The notes beneath the pieces are model-generated. The model was not told the origin of the DNA. It worked only from the letters and a program-made list of their open reading frames with translations, and ran no database searches. The position numbers and the translations under genes are program-made. Source: Sporocytophaga myxococcoides (GTDB lineage Bacteria > Bacteroidota > Bacteroidia > Cytophagales > Cytophagaceae). Taken from it: a stretch of DNA of 64,000 nucleotides. Location of the stretch: NCBI RefSeq assembly GCF_000775915.1, contig NZ_BBLT01000011.1, forward strand, positions 166,447 through 230,446, in the 5' to 3' direction. The stretch's first letter is position 1; every line of letters starts with the position of its first letter. This document shows positions 45,883 through 54,224 of this stretch, one piece after another.

Positions 45883-45890
45883 TATTTTTG
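45883..45890 (+). promoter_or_regulatory. -7 element directly before coaX, suggesting a near-leaderless transcript
   Basis: TATTTTTG matches TAnnTTTG exactly and ends only five bases before the coaX ATG at 45896. If used, transcription would start at or within a few bases of the start codon. No -33 TTTG is seen at the expected distance. Confidence 0.4.
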
Positions 45891-45895
45891 AATTT

Positions 45896-46618
45896 ATGAA
45901 CCTGGTCATAGATTCCGGCAATACATCAATAAAACTCGGATTATTTAAAAATGGTACTCTTGAAAAAGTTTTTACTACTAATGATTATAATCAACTGGCA
46001 AGAATAATTACCGGATTTGATATAAAAAGGTCAATAATTAGCAGTGTAAGGAAAGATCAGGACATCATTAAAGAAAAAATTTTATTTAAAGTCAATCCTC
46101 TTTTGCTGAGTTCGGGGCTTCAACTCCCCTTTAAGAACAATTATGAAACTCCCCAAACGCTTGGTCCAGATAGAATTGCCGGAGTTGCAGGAGCGTACTA
46201 CCTTTATCCAGGTAAATCCAGTCTGGTCATAGACGCAGGTACTTGTATCACCTATGATTTTATTGATAAAGAAAAAAATTATTACGGTGGCGCAATTTCT
46301 CCCGGGATTTCTATACGATTTAAAGCATTAAACGCGTTTACAGCAGGCTTACCTTTGGTAGAGAAAGAAGAAGATATATCTTTTATTGGGAAAAGTTCAA
46401 AAGGGTCTATTTTGAGCGGGGTTTTAAATGGAGCCACAGCAGAAATTCTGGGCATGATCGGGGAGTTTAAAAAAAATGATCAGGAATTGAATGTAATAAT
46501 GTGTGGTGGTGATGCAAGATTTTTTGAAAGAAGATTAAAAGAAACCATCTTTGTAGTTCCCGATTTGGTTTTAATTGGGCTAAATAGCATTTTAGAATAT
46601 AATGAGAGATTTTTATAG
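45896..46618 (+). CDS. coaX: Type III pantothenate kinase
   Basis: CoaX phosphorylates pantothenate in the first step of coenzyme A synthesis; unlike CoaA it is not inhibited by CoA. The 240-residue protein carries the family motifs: phosphate-binding VIDSGNTSIKLGLF at 4-17, TLGPDRIAGVAGA at about 84-96 and VIDAGTCITYDF at about 110-121, where the aspartate is the likely catalytic base. It starts an envelope-related run: the following outer-membrane protein gene begins 17 bases before its stop. Confidence 0.94.
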   Translation: MNLVIDSGNTSIKLGLFKNGTLEKVFTTNDYNQLARIITGFDIKRSIISSVRKDQDIIKEKILFKVNPLLLSSGLQLPFKNNYETPQTLGPDRIAGVAGAYYLYPGKSSLVIDAGTCITYDFIDKEKNYYGGAISPGISIRFKALNAFTAGLPLVEKEEDISFIGKSSKGSILSGVLNGATAEILGMIGEFKKNDQELNVIMCGGDARFFERRLKETIFVVPDLVLIGLNSILEYNERFL

Positions 46619-47942
46619 AATTTTACTAGCACTTCTGACGTTTTTAACAGCTTTTCAGGCAACAGCTCAGTTAACGGAAAATTCACCTTATTCGCGATTT
46701 GGTTTAGGAGACCTTTCCCCCTCGGGCAGTATTAGGAATATAGGGATGGGAGGTGTTGGGGTCGCATCGCCGAACCTTGAGTACATTAACTTTCTGAATC
46801 CTGCTTTACTCACAACAAACAGAAGGTTAAACCTGGATACAACAATCAAATACACCATGTTTGAAGGAGCATTGTATGGGGTTGGCAGATCAATTAATGA
46901 TGGGACGCTTAAACAACAAAGTAAATCTGTAAATTTTCAGTATCTGAATATTGCTTTTCCTGTATCCAATCGCTGGACATCAAGTGTTAGCCTAAGTCCA
47001 TATAGCAATATGAGTTATGATTATTATAGCAAGGTTGCTTTTGGTACCAGTGGAATTGTATCCAGTACTTCCAATATAGGAACCGGAGGGCTTTATAATG
47101 CCAGCTTTGCTAATGGAGTTGATTTAACCAAGAACTTCTCTGCTGGTCTAACAGCATCATATGTTTTTGGTTCAACAAATGAGGATTTTTTTACCCAGGT
47201 AACATCTCTTGACGTCGATGTGCAGGATCAGCAATACGGAATTCGCCAAAGAACCTCTTATTCTGGATTTAATTTCAAGCCAGGTGTTGCATACAGAAAT
47301 ATTCTGAAGCCATCTACTAAAGAGGAGCAAGAGCACATTTATTATAATCTTGGTGCGACCTATGATTTTTCTGCAGGTTTAACATCCAGAAGGGAGTTGA
47401 CACGACAGAGAAAAAATGATAAAAATTTTGTTGATACCTCTGCTGTTACTGTGATCAGTAATACTAAAATGCATGCGGTACTGCCATCTATTTTTACAGT
47501 TGGTTTTAGTATCGACAAACCTGTTGATTGGAGTATTGGTGTTGATTTGACGTATTTGAACTTCAGTAAATACAAAAATTTCGATGCAGAAACAGATAAT
47601 TTTAAAAATGGATATAAGATTGCCCTTGGTGGCGAATACAAACTAAAGGGTCAGGAAGTACTGAAAATGCCTATTGTAAGGGCTGGATTATCCTATCAAA
47701 GAACGCCATTTTATTTTAATGGAACTCAGTTAAATGATTTTTCTGTTTCTTTAGGCGGTTCACTGCCAGTTGGCCGCAAAGATGCAAGATATAAGTCCAA
47801 GCCATTGTCGAGGCTGAATGTTGCTTTGGTTGCCGGACAGAGAGGTTCAACAAATGATGGACTTATTCGTGACAGGTATTTCCAGGTATACCTAAGTTTC
47901 CAAACGATAGACAAATGGTTTGAGCGTCGAAGAATTGAATAA
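46602..47942 (+). CDS. Outer-membrane beta-barrel protein, OmpP1/FadL-like
   Basis: The 446-residue protein has a signal peptide (cleavage near residue 22, after FQATA) and a sequence that starts with SPYSRFGLGDLSP, which is common in a Bacteroidota outer-membrane family related to PorV/FadL-like barrels. Alternating hydrophobic strands with aromatic belts run through the protein, e.g. NLGATYDFSAGL and PSIFTVGFSIDKP. The start overlaps coaX by 17 bases; the signal peptide starts at that ATG so the overlap is real. It is followed by lptC after six bases. Exact role unknown; a transport barrel is a reasonable guess. Confidence 0.7.
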   Translation: MRDFYRILLALLTFLTAFQATAQLTENSPYSRFGLGDLSPSGSIRNIGMGGVGVASPNLEYINFLNPALLTTNRRLNLDTTIKYTMFEGALYGVGRSINDGTLKQQSKSVNFQYLNIAFPVSNRWTSSVSLSPYSNMSYDYYSKVAFGTSGIVSSTSNIGTGGLYNASFANGVDLTKNFSAGLTASYVFGSTNEDFFTQVTSLDVDVQDQQYGIRQRTSYSGFNFKPGVAYRNILKPSTKEEQEHIYYNLGATYDFSAGLTSRRELTRQRKNDKNFVDTSAVTVISNTKMHAVLPSIFTVGFSIDKPVDWSIGVDLTYLNFSKYKNFDAETDNFKNGYKIALGGEYKLKGQEVLKMPIVRAGLSYQRTPFYFNGTQLNDFSVSLGGSLPVGRKDARYKSKPLSRLNVALVAGQRGSTNDGLIRDRYFQVYLSFQTIDKWFERRRIE

Positions 47943-47948
47943 TATTAA

Positions 47949-48479
47949 ATGAGAAAAATCCTTTTATTCTTAACAGTTACAATAATTTTCTTTTCCTGTC
48001 AGAAGGTTAAAACCTATGAGCAGCTAAAGCCATATGATGGTCCGGTAATGGAAGTGAATGATATAGAAACTATATATTCAGATTCCTCTGTTGTAAGAGT
48101 TAAATTAAAAGCTCCTAAAGAAATAGAATTAAAAAACGGAGATCGCGAATTCCCCAATGGAGTGTATATTGAGTTTTTTGATAAAAACGGAGTTAAAACC
48201 TCCACATTAAGAGGAAATTCTGGCCGCTTGGAAAAAGAAAAGAATCTCTATAATGTTAAAGGAGATGTCGAAATTAAAAGTATAGAACAGCAGAAGAAAA
48301 TGAATAGTGAGGAACTTTTCTGGGATCCCGGAAAAGATGAGGTTTATTGTGATACAAACACTTTTGTGAGAATCCAGACGCCTACTGAGATTCTTATGGG
48401 AAAGGGACTTAAAACAAACCAGAATTTTACATCTTATAAAATTCTTCATCCTACAGGAGTTATTGACGTTACCGAATAA
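47949..48479 (+). CDS. lptC: LptC-like lipoprotein of the LPS export system
   Basis: The 176-residue protein has a lipoprotein signal with Cys17 in IIFFSC and then the beta-jellyroll repeats of the LptA/LptC/OstA type. The segment RGNSGRLEKEKNLYNVKGDVEI is the classic LptC-like pattern of strand, charged turn and 'V-x-G-D-V', and PTEILMGKGLKTNQNF is the matching second half. LptC passes lipopolysaccharide from LptBFG to LptA across the periplasm. In Bacteroidota it is often a lipoprotein instead of having a membrane anchor. It is between an outer-membrane protein and a small membrane protein in the same operon. Confidence 0.85.
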   Translation: MRKILLFLTVTIIFFSCQKVKTYEQLKPYDGPVMEVNDIETIYSDSSVVRVKLKAPKEIELKNGDREFPNGVYIEFFDKNGVKTSTLRGNSGRLEKEKNLYNVKGDVEIKSIEQQKKMNSEELFWDPGKDEVYCDTNTFVRIQTPTEILMGKGLKTNQNFTSYKILHPTGVIDVTE

Positions 48480-48486
48480 ATTGATT

Positions 48487-48705
48487 ATGAAACTTCTGGG
48501 TACCATAATATTTTCTTTAGGAGTTGTGTTCCTGCTTACTGGCATTCATCAGACTATGACAGTGGGGTTCAAAGAAAGCTACTGGCTTTTCATGTTATGT
48601 TTCATGATGCTGATGGTTTTTCAGTGGGCAAAGGGAAAAAGTCCTGAAAAGCAAGACAATAATGTTAAGTCAGAGCCTACAAAGAAAGTTAGGGTTAAGA
48701 AATAA
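48487..48705 (+). CDS. Small two-helix membrane protein
   Basis: A 72-residue protein from the ATG at 48487, preferred over the upstream in-frame start at 48463 that lies inside lptC. Two membrane helices (LLGTIIFSLGVVFLLTGI and SYWLFMLCFMMLMVFQW) are followed by a basic tail (KKVRVKK). No family is recognised. It lies seven bases after lptC and before the SurA/PpiD gene, so a role in envelope assembly is possible. Confidence 0.6.
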   Translation: MKLLGTIIFSLGVVFLLTGIHQTMTVGFKESYWLFMLCFMMLMVFQWAKGKSPEKQDNNVKSEPTKKVRVKK

Positions 48706-48732
48706 ATAATTTTATTTCAGAGGTTTATTGAT

Positions 48733-48764
48733 TTTGATTTTGAAAATTAATAATAGTATTTTTG
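48733..48764 (+). promoter_or_regulatory. Promoter of the peptidyl-prolyl isomerase gene
   Basis: TTTG at 48733-48736 and TATTTTTG at 48757-48764 are spaced by 20 bases, an excellent match to the Bacteroidota promoter. The ATG follows 30 bases later, so this gene can be transcribed apart from lptC. Confidence 0.8.
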
Positions 48765-48794
48765 CGGTTCTTTAAAAGAAATTATAATTAAGCA

Positions 48795-50900
48795 ATGGCA
48801 ATTTTTAACAAAATTAATCAGCATTCCGGGGTTGTTGTAGGAATCGTGGCCGTCGGTCTGGTTCTTTTCTTGGTGGGAGGAGAGGTTTTCGGACCAAATT
48901 CCTTTTTACGTAACAGATCCAGAAATGTAGGAGAAATCGCCGGAAAAAGTATTTCCGCTGAAGATTTCCAAAAAAAGGTAGATGAAACTGAAGCTGACTA
49001 TGTTCTGAGAACAGGAAGAAATGTTGGTGAGAGTGAAAGGCCTTCTATTATTGAACAGGCATGGAATGCAAAAATATTTGATATTGCTTATGCAAAGCAG
49101 TTTGAAAAACTTGGTCTTGCAGTAACAAATGACGAGTTATATGACATGGTGCAAGGTGAAAATATTCACCCTACAGTAATCCAGTTATTTTCCAACCCTC
49201 AGACTCAGCAGTTCGATAGAGCTTTCCTGAAAGAGTTCTTTAAAAAATTTAACGAAAGAGATCCTCGTGATCAGCAGCTTTGGTTTAGCATTGAGAGAGG
49301 TATAAAAGAGGAAAGACTTAGAACCAAATATCTAAACCTATTCAGAAAATCAGTTTATGTGACTTCTGAGGAAGCAAAGAGAGATTATAATAATCAGAAT
49401 ACAAAAGCTGAAGCTAAATATCTGTACGTTCCTTTTTATGCTGTTGCCGACAGCCTTGTTAAAGTCACTGACGAAATGTTGTCTGATTACCTTAACAAGC
49501 ATAAGAATGAGTTTAAGGTTGAGGCAGGAAGATCATTTGACTATGTTACTTTCAGCGTTAAACCAACTGCAGAAGATAGTGCAGCTTTTAAAGAGGAACT
49601 TGCAGAAGTTAAAAAGGAATTTGCGTCTTCTCAGAATGATACCTTGTTTATACAAGCAAATTCTGACAATCCGGTTCCTCCTTCATTCAAAACTTTTGGA
49701 GAATTACCTGAAGAGTTGAAAAACATTGCTAACAAGGTAGTTATTGACAGTATTTATGGGCCTTTTGTTTCTGCAGGTAAAGTGCAGTTGTACAAAATTA
49801 ATGATATAAAATCAGATTCTGTATCTTATGCAAAGGCAAGCCATATTCTTTTTGATACAAGAAACAAATCTGCTGCAGAAAAAGATTCTTTAAAGAAAAA
49901 AGCAAACGAGGTGCTTAACCAGATCAAATCCGGTGCAGACTTTGCTCAAATGGCGAGAATGTATGGATCTGACGGAACAGCTTCAAGAGGCGGAGATCTT
50001 GGATGGTTTAGCCAGGGACAAATGGTAAAGCCTTTTAATGATGCAGTATTTCAAGCACCTTCAGCGGGATTGCTTCCAAAATTAACTGAAACAGAATTCG
50101 GTTATCACATTATAAAGGTTACTGCTCCTAAAAACAATAAAAAATATCTTGTAGCACTGGTAGAAAAGGATATTATCGCTTCTGAAGCTACTAAAGATGC
50201 AGCTTTCAGAAAGGCTGACGAATTTGCTAATTCTATTAAGGATACTGCAGATTTCAATGCAAAAGTAAAAGCTGATTCATTACAGAAATTCACGGCTAAC
50301 AACATCAGAAAATCTGATAGATTTGTAAACAATCTTTCAAATGCAAGAGCAATTGTAAAATGGGCTTTCAATGATGCAGATGTAGAAGAAGTTTCTTCTG
50401 TATTCTCTATGGATGATCAATATGTTGTTGCGATTTTAACAGGAGAAAGAGAAGAAGGTGTTGCATCAATTAATGATGTAAGAGACGAGCTTACTGCTAA
50501 AGTTAGAAATGAAGAAAAAGCAAAACTCATTTCTGAAAAACTTTCTAAACTATCTGGTACTTTCGAGAAAGTTGCTGCAGAGTTTGGTTCAGGCGCTACC
50601 TCAGGTGTTGCTCCAGATGTTACCTTATCTTCTAACTCAATCGCTGCTATCGGATATGATCCTATTGCAGTAGGTAAATTATTCGGATTGAAGAAAGGCG
50701 CTAAAACCGGTCCTTTTAAAGGTGAATATGGTGTAATCAATCTTGAGCTTGTAAATTTAACTCCTGCTCCTGAAATAGCTGATTACGCTAAATATAAAAA
50801 TGATCTGATCAATCAGAGAATCGGAAGAGTTGATTACAGTGTGGATGAGGCTATTAGAAAGAATTCTGATATCGTAGATGACAGAGTTAAATTCTTTTAA
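48795..50900 (+). CDS. Membrane-anchored peptidyl-prolyl isomerase / chaperone (PpiD/SurA type)
   Basis: The 701-residue protein starts with an N-terminal anchor helix (about 12-30, GVVVGIVAVGLVLFLVGG), followed by a SurA_N-like helical region. One parvulin domain lies at about 345-440, with KASHILFDT and GGDLGWFSQGQMVKPF as its hallmarks. A second large region (440-701) has no clear rotamase signature. The topology fits PpiD, which assists outer-membrane protein folding in the periplasm. The sole parvulin domain and longer C-terminus differ from E. coli PpiD in detail. It has its own strong promoter and terminator. Confidence 0.88.
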   Translation: MAIFNKINQHSGVVVGIVAVGLVLFLVGGEVFGPNSFLRNRSRNVGEIAGKSISAEDFQKKVDETEADYVLRTGRNVGESERPSIIEQAWNAKIFDIAYAKQFEKLGLAVTNDELYDMVQGENIHPTVIQLFSNPQTQQFDRAFLKEFFKKFNERDPRDQQLWFSIERGIKEERLRTKYLNLFRKSVYVTSEEAKRDYNNQNTKAEAKYLYVPFYAVADSLVKVTDEMLSDYLNKHKNEFKVEAGRSFDYVTFSVKPTAEDSAAFKEELAEVKKEFASSQNDTLFIQANSDNPVPPSFKTFGELPEELKNIANKVVIDSIYGPFVSAGKVQLYKINDIKSDSVSYAKASHILFDTRNKSAAEKDSLKKKANEVLNQIKSGADFAQMARMYGSDGTASRGGDLGWFSQGQMVKPFNDAVFQAPSAGLLPKLTETEFGYHIIKVTAPKNNKKYLVALVEKDIIASEATKDAAFRKADEFANSIKDTADFNAKVKADSLQKFTANNIRKSDRFVNNLSNARAIVKWAFNDADVEEVSSVFSMDDQYVVAILTGEREEGVASINDVRDELTAKVRNEEKAKLISEKLSKLSGTFEKVAAEFGSGATSGVAPDVTLSSNSIAAIGYDPIAVGKLFGLKKGAKTGPFKGEYGVINLELVNLTPAPEIADYAKYKNDLINQRIGRVDYSVDEAIRKNSDIVDDRVKFF

Positions 50901-50923
50901 TAATTAGTTGAAAAAGATATGCA

Positions 50924-50957
50924 TAAAAAAACCTGAGAATTTTCTCAGGTTTTTTTA
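50924..50957. terminator. Bidirectional terminator between the PPIase and the minus-strand cluster
   Basis: AAAAAAACCTGAGAA and TTCTCAGGTTTTTTT form a 14-15 pair stem with A and T tails; it can stop both the PPIase transcript and the convergent murQ-side transcript. Confidence 0.92.
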
Positions 50958-50964
50958 TGGACTT

Positions 50965-51531
50965 TTACGAAAGTCTTAGTGTGATATTTTTCTTTACAGT
51001 TTCATAAAACTGAAGTGGTGGCATTGTTCTCCAGTTAATAATTTCCAGAGTGCCTCCAAAGTTGATATAGTAGTCAAGCTGGAATTTTTTCCATTCATCA
51101 AGAACAAAATCTCTGAAGTTTACTGCTGCAATCCATCCATCTTCCACATCCTCAAACCATTCCTCATAGTAGCAATCATCTGAACCATGAAAATTAAGTA
51201 TATTTTCTCCTAAAAGAATAAACTGAGTTATTCCTTCCCCTAGCAGATGATCAATAACATTGCGTTTAAAATGCATGATGTCATTGTGCAGAGTATCGTT
51301 CCATTCTCCGAACATTTCAAGGATTGCAATACCCTTTTCATAACTAATAAAAAGGATTTTTATATAAAGTGTGTCTGAACCTATGTAATCCCATAACGGA
51401 TGAATAAAGTATCCATAGATGTTATTGGTATATCCTTGCATATTGTATTCTACTCCGTGGAAAGGAGATCGCTCGTCATCTGCAGGGTTGTAGTAGTTTT
51501 CCCAGTTATAAAATGGTTCTATCTCATGCAT
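50965..51531 (-). CDS. Conserved hypothetical protein
   Basis: The 188-residue protein is acidic and aromatic-rich, e.g. EPFYNWENYYNPADDERSPF at the start and CYYEEWFEDVEDGW near 125. There is no signal peptide or membrane segment. No family is recognised. It follows murQ with an eight-base overlap and ends the minus-strand run, so it may be co-expressed with amino-sugar recycling genes. That link is only positional. Confidence 0.65.
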   Translation of the reverse strand: MHEIEPFYNWENYYNPADDERSPFHGVEYNMQGYTNNIYGYFIHPLWDYIGSDTLYIKILFISYEKGIAILEMFGEWNDTLHNDIMHFKRNVIDHLLGEGITQFILLGENILNFHGSDDCYYEEWFEDVEDGWIAAVNFRDFVLDEWKKFQLDYYINFGGTLEIINWRTMPPLQFYETVKKNITLRLS

Positions 51532-52333
51532 GTTTCCTGTACCAGTCTATCGCTTTTCTCACGCTTCCCTGCTCTTTCAGTAGGCGTGCAGCTTTTTCTG
51601 TTTCAATCTTTAACTCATCAGCGATCATTTTAATTCCTCTTTCGATGAGTTTTTCATTACTAAGCTGCATATCCACCATTTTGTTTCCTTTAACTCTTCC
51701 GAGCTGGATCATTACTGATGTGCTGATCATGTTAAGAACAAGTTTTTGCGCGGTTCCCGCTTTCATTCTGGTGCTTCCGGTAACAAATTCAGGGCCTGTA
51801 ATTACTTCTACAGGAAAATGGACTTGTTTTGCAAGCGGTGAATCAGGATTGCACGTAATGCATCCTGTTATCATATTATTGTCGCGTGCAGTTTTAACGC
51901 CTCCCACAACATAAGGTGTGGTTCCGGATGCAGCTATTCCTATTACTACATCTTCAGAAGTAACATTATAAGTCTGCAGGTCAATCCATGCCTGTTGTTC
52001 GTCGTCTTCGGCAAACTCTACTGCTTTCCGCAAAGCAATATCCCCCCCTGCAATAAGTCCTGTTACCCAGTCTTCCGGAACTCCGAAAGATGGAGGGCAC
52101 TCTGATGCATCCAAAACACCAAGTCTTCCGCTGGTGCCTGCTCCTATGTAAAAAAGCCTGCCTCCGGCTTTCATTTTTTCAACGATTGCAGAGACAAGCT
52201 TTTCAATTTGAGGGATTGCCTTTTCAACGGCAATCGGAACAGTTATATCTTCTTTATTTATGTTTCTAAGAAGTTCACCAACAGACATTTTTTCAAGGTC
52301 GTTAAACCTTGAGGATGTCTCAGTGATGCGCAT
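51524..52333 (-). CDS. murQ: N-acetylmuramic acid 6-phosphate etherase
   Basis: MurQ removes the lactyl ether from MurNAc 6-phosphate, giving GlcNAc 6-phosphate and lactate. I choose ATG at 52333 (MRITETSSRFND), which gives 269 residues and matches the family start; a longer frame only adds residues encoded inside the kinase gene. The SIS-fold motifs are clear: LFYIGAGTSGRLGVLDASEC, IGIAASGTTPYVVGG and TGSTRMKAGTAQKLVLN. The overlap of 14 bases with the kinase gene suggests tight coupling. Confidence 0.95.
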   Translation of the reverse strand: MRITETSSRFNDLEKMSVGELLRNINKEDITVPIAVEKAIPQIEKLVSAIVEKMKAGGRLFYIGAGTSGRLGVLDASECPPSFGVPEDWVTGLIAGGDIALRKAVEFAEDDEQQAWIDLQTYNVTSEDVVIGIAASGTTPYVVGGVKTARDNNMITGCITCNPDSPLAKQVHFPVEVITGPEFVTGSTRMKAGTAQKLVLNMISTSVMIQLGRVKGNKMVDMQLSNEKLIERGIKMIADELKIETEKAARLLKEQGSVRKAIDWYRKHA

Positions 52334-53183
52334 GCACGTATTCTTTTTTGTAATGATAGTCTGTAAGAGATTCCATTGGGTCACCTACTATATTTCCAAT
52401 TTTTACGCCTTTATCTGCTGCTACTTTATATAGTACATCGCTCAGATAGTGAGCAATAGAACCCACGAAATTAACAGGAAGGGTTTTAGCTCCTTCATAT
52501 CTTAAAATTGATCTGTCAAACATCAACTCAAAGTTTTGGTAGGCCAGGTTAAATAAGTATGGATCTTTTTGATTTTCGGCAACAAATCTAGCGAAGGAAG
52601 CCAGATATCTATTAGGAAAAGGTTTTGTATAAACTTTGTCCAAAATGTCTGCCTGCCTGTCTGGGGTAAATTCTTCAAACTTCTTTGTGATATGAGCAGG
52701 CATTGCTTCTCTGATATATTCTCTGACAACCATTCTGCCCAGGTATCCGCCACTACCTTCATCACCAAGAAAAAGACCTAGGCTGTGTATGTTTTTAACA
52801 ACATCTTTTCCATCATAAAGGCAAGTGTTAGAGCCGGTTCCTGAGATACAGGCAATACCAGGAGTATCTCCGAGGGCAGCTTTTGCAGCAGCAAGAAGGT
52901 CATGATCAACCATTACTTCCGTTTGAGGAAATGCTTTACGAATTGCAACGGCAACTTGTTCTCTTTGTTCCAAAGCTTCGCATCCTGCTCCGTAGAAGAA
53001 TATTTTTTCAATTTTTTTGGAACCTAACTGTGGAATCAGGTCATTTATCAAAGTCTGATAAATATCATCAGTGCTTTGATAATACGGATTGAATCCAACA
53101 GTTTTTGCTGTAGACCTGCTATTGTCTTTTTCGACAATAACCCAGTTTGTTTTGGTTGAACCGCTGTCTGCAATTACTATCAT
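52320..53183 (-). CDS. BadF/BcrA-type amino-sugar kinase (GlcNAc or MurNAc kinase)
   Basis: The 287-residue protein has the ASKHA kinase fold: the phosphate-1 loop DSGSTKTNW at about 6-14, ACISGTGSNTCLYDG as phosphate-2 and LGLFLGDEGSGGYLGR as the glycine-rich segment. Its nearest characterised relatives by build are the N-acetylglucosamine kinases and MurK-type MurNAc/GlcNAc kinases of the BadF/BcrA family. In the anaerobe Tannerella and in clostridia a MurNAc kinase gene lies with murQ. Here it overlaps murQ by 14 bases, so MurNAc is a strong candidate substrate. GlcNAc specificity remains possible. Confidence 0.82.
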   Translation of the reverse strand: MIVIADSGSTKTNWVIVEKDNSRSTAKTVGFNPYYQSTDDIYQTLINDLIPQLGSKKIEKIFFYGAGCEALEQREQVAVAIRKAFPQTEVMVDHDLLAAAKAALGDTPGIACISGTGSNTCLYDGKDVVKNIHSLGLFLGDEGSGGYLGRMVVREYIREAMPAHITKKFEEFTPDRQADILDKVYTKPFPNRYLASFARFVAENQKDPYLFNLAYQNFELMFDRSILRYEGAKTLPVNFVGSIAHYLSDVLYKVAADKGVKIGNIVGDPMESLTDYHYKKEYVHAHH

Positions 53184-53221
53184 CGTTTATTTTTTTATTT
53201 AATGGGAATTTATACAAATTA

Positions 53222-53467
53222 TCAGGGCTTCAATATACCTACAATTTTAAATTTATCAAAAACATTCTCATTATGAGGAGCGTCTTTCATTTCTTCTGTT
53301 AAATCCTGTCCTGCCCAATGTTCATAATGTTTACCGCCTCTCCAAAGCCTTGACTTATTCAATTCGTAAATAAGGCCATTGTAGGCGCACCAGATCTCTT
53401 CTTTATCCACTCCGTTTCTCAAGGCAAGCTGCGAACTTGTAAAAGTCGGGTAATCAGATGAATTCAT
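53222..53467 (-). CDS. Small cytochrome b5-like heme/steroid-binding domain protein
   Basis: The 81-residue protein is a free-standing cytochrome b5-like domain: TSSQLALRNGVDKEEIWCAY at the start, GLIYELNKSRLWRGGKHYEH, and AGQDLTEEMKDAPH. In true cytochrome b5 the axial histidine lies in HPGG; here that place reads WRGG and the His residues sit after it (HYEHW). This resembles the membrane-associated progesterone-receptor-like group more than b5 itself. Whether it binds heme is not settled by sequence. It lies between the RDD protein and the kinase in one minus-strand run. Confidence 0.8.
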   Translation of the reverse strand: MNSSDYPTFTSSQLALRNGVDKEEIWCAYNGLIYELNKSRLWRGGKHYEHWAGQDLTEEMKDAPHNENVFDKFKIVGILKP

Positions 53468-53472
53468 AAAGA

Positions 53473-54180
53473 CTAAAAAGCTGAGGTAGTTTTATAGTAA
53501 TCTTTAAGAACAGTTCTCAATAACACTATCGGGTCCATTTGTGTTTGAATATTGAGTGCTGTTTTTATCTTCTTCGAAAGCTCCCCGGCAGGTATCATGT
53601 TTCCGGTTGTCTCATAAACTTTAATAGCCTCTTTGATAATTTCCATATCACGGTCATTCAGCTTGTCAACACCTGAAAATACAGGTACATAATTATTTTC
53701 AGAATTCACAAAAAGAGTGTTATCAAGATTGTTTTGTTTTTTCAGTTTAATTATAGTTGTTCCTGCTAGAAGATCCCCAAGCCTCTGTCCTTTTTTAGTC
53801 ATGGCAATTGTAACCATTGCAATGCCTCCATAAAACATAATTACATCAATAGGTCTGAGTACCCATCTTAAAAAGTAATCCAAAAAATTACATTCTTTGC
53901 CATCAATTCTAATGACTTTTAAACCTCTGCTTTTCATCCCCGGTGACTGACCATTCATAAATGATTCAAACAGTAGCTGATATAAAAAGGGAGGAACAGC
54001 AAAAAAAATAAATAGCATAGGATTATTAATATCATAATATGCTACAATTGAAACTAAAAGGATAATGTATGAAAAGATGATAAGATAATCCCGGAAATTT
54101 GCGACAATTCTATCCCAAATGGATGCAATTTCGTATTCTATAACTACATTTTGCGGGGTTTGAATCCTAATCGTTTGCAT
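53473..54180 (-). CDS. RDD-family membrane protein
   Basis: The 235-residue protein has the RDD domain in its first half: IWDRIVANFRDYLIIFS, with R-D-D-like residues at the start of the first helix, then PGMKSRGLKVIRIDG and NFLDYFLRWVLRPID. Three membrane helices are visible (about 34-52, 58-75, 110-130). The soluble C-terminus (about 160-235) is cytoplasmic by positive-inside reasoning. RDD proteins may exchange Na+ or Li+ for protons in some bacteria; that role is not shown here. It is divergent from the SpoIIM-like gene with only 44 bases between starts; such pairs are common in this type of cluster. Confidence 0.82.
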   Translation of the reverse strand: MQTIRIQTPQNVVIEYEIASIWDRIVANFRDYLIIFSYIILLVSIVAYYDINNPMLFIFFAVPPFLYQLLFESFMNGQSPGMKSRGLKVIRIDGKECNFLDYFLRWVLRPIDVIMFYGGIAMVTIAMTKKGQRLGDLLAGTTIIKLKKQNNLDNTLFVNSENNYVPVFSGVDKLNDRDMEIIKEAIKVYETTGNMIPAGELSKKIKTALNIQTQMDPIVLLRTVLKDYYKTTSAF

Positions 54181-54224
54181 CTCAGCAGAAAATTTATAAA
54201 TTTTATGAAATATACTTATTTTTT

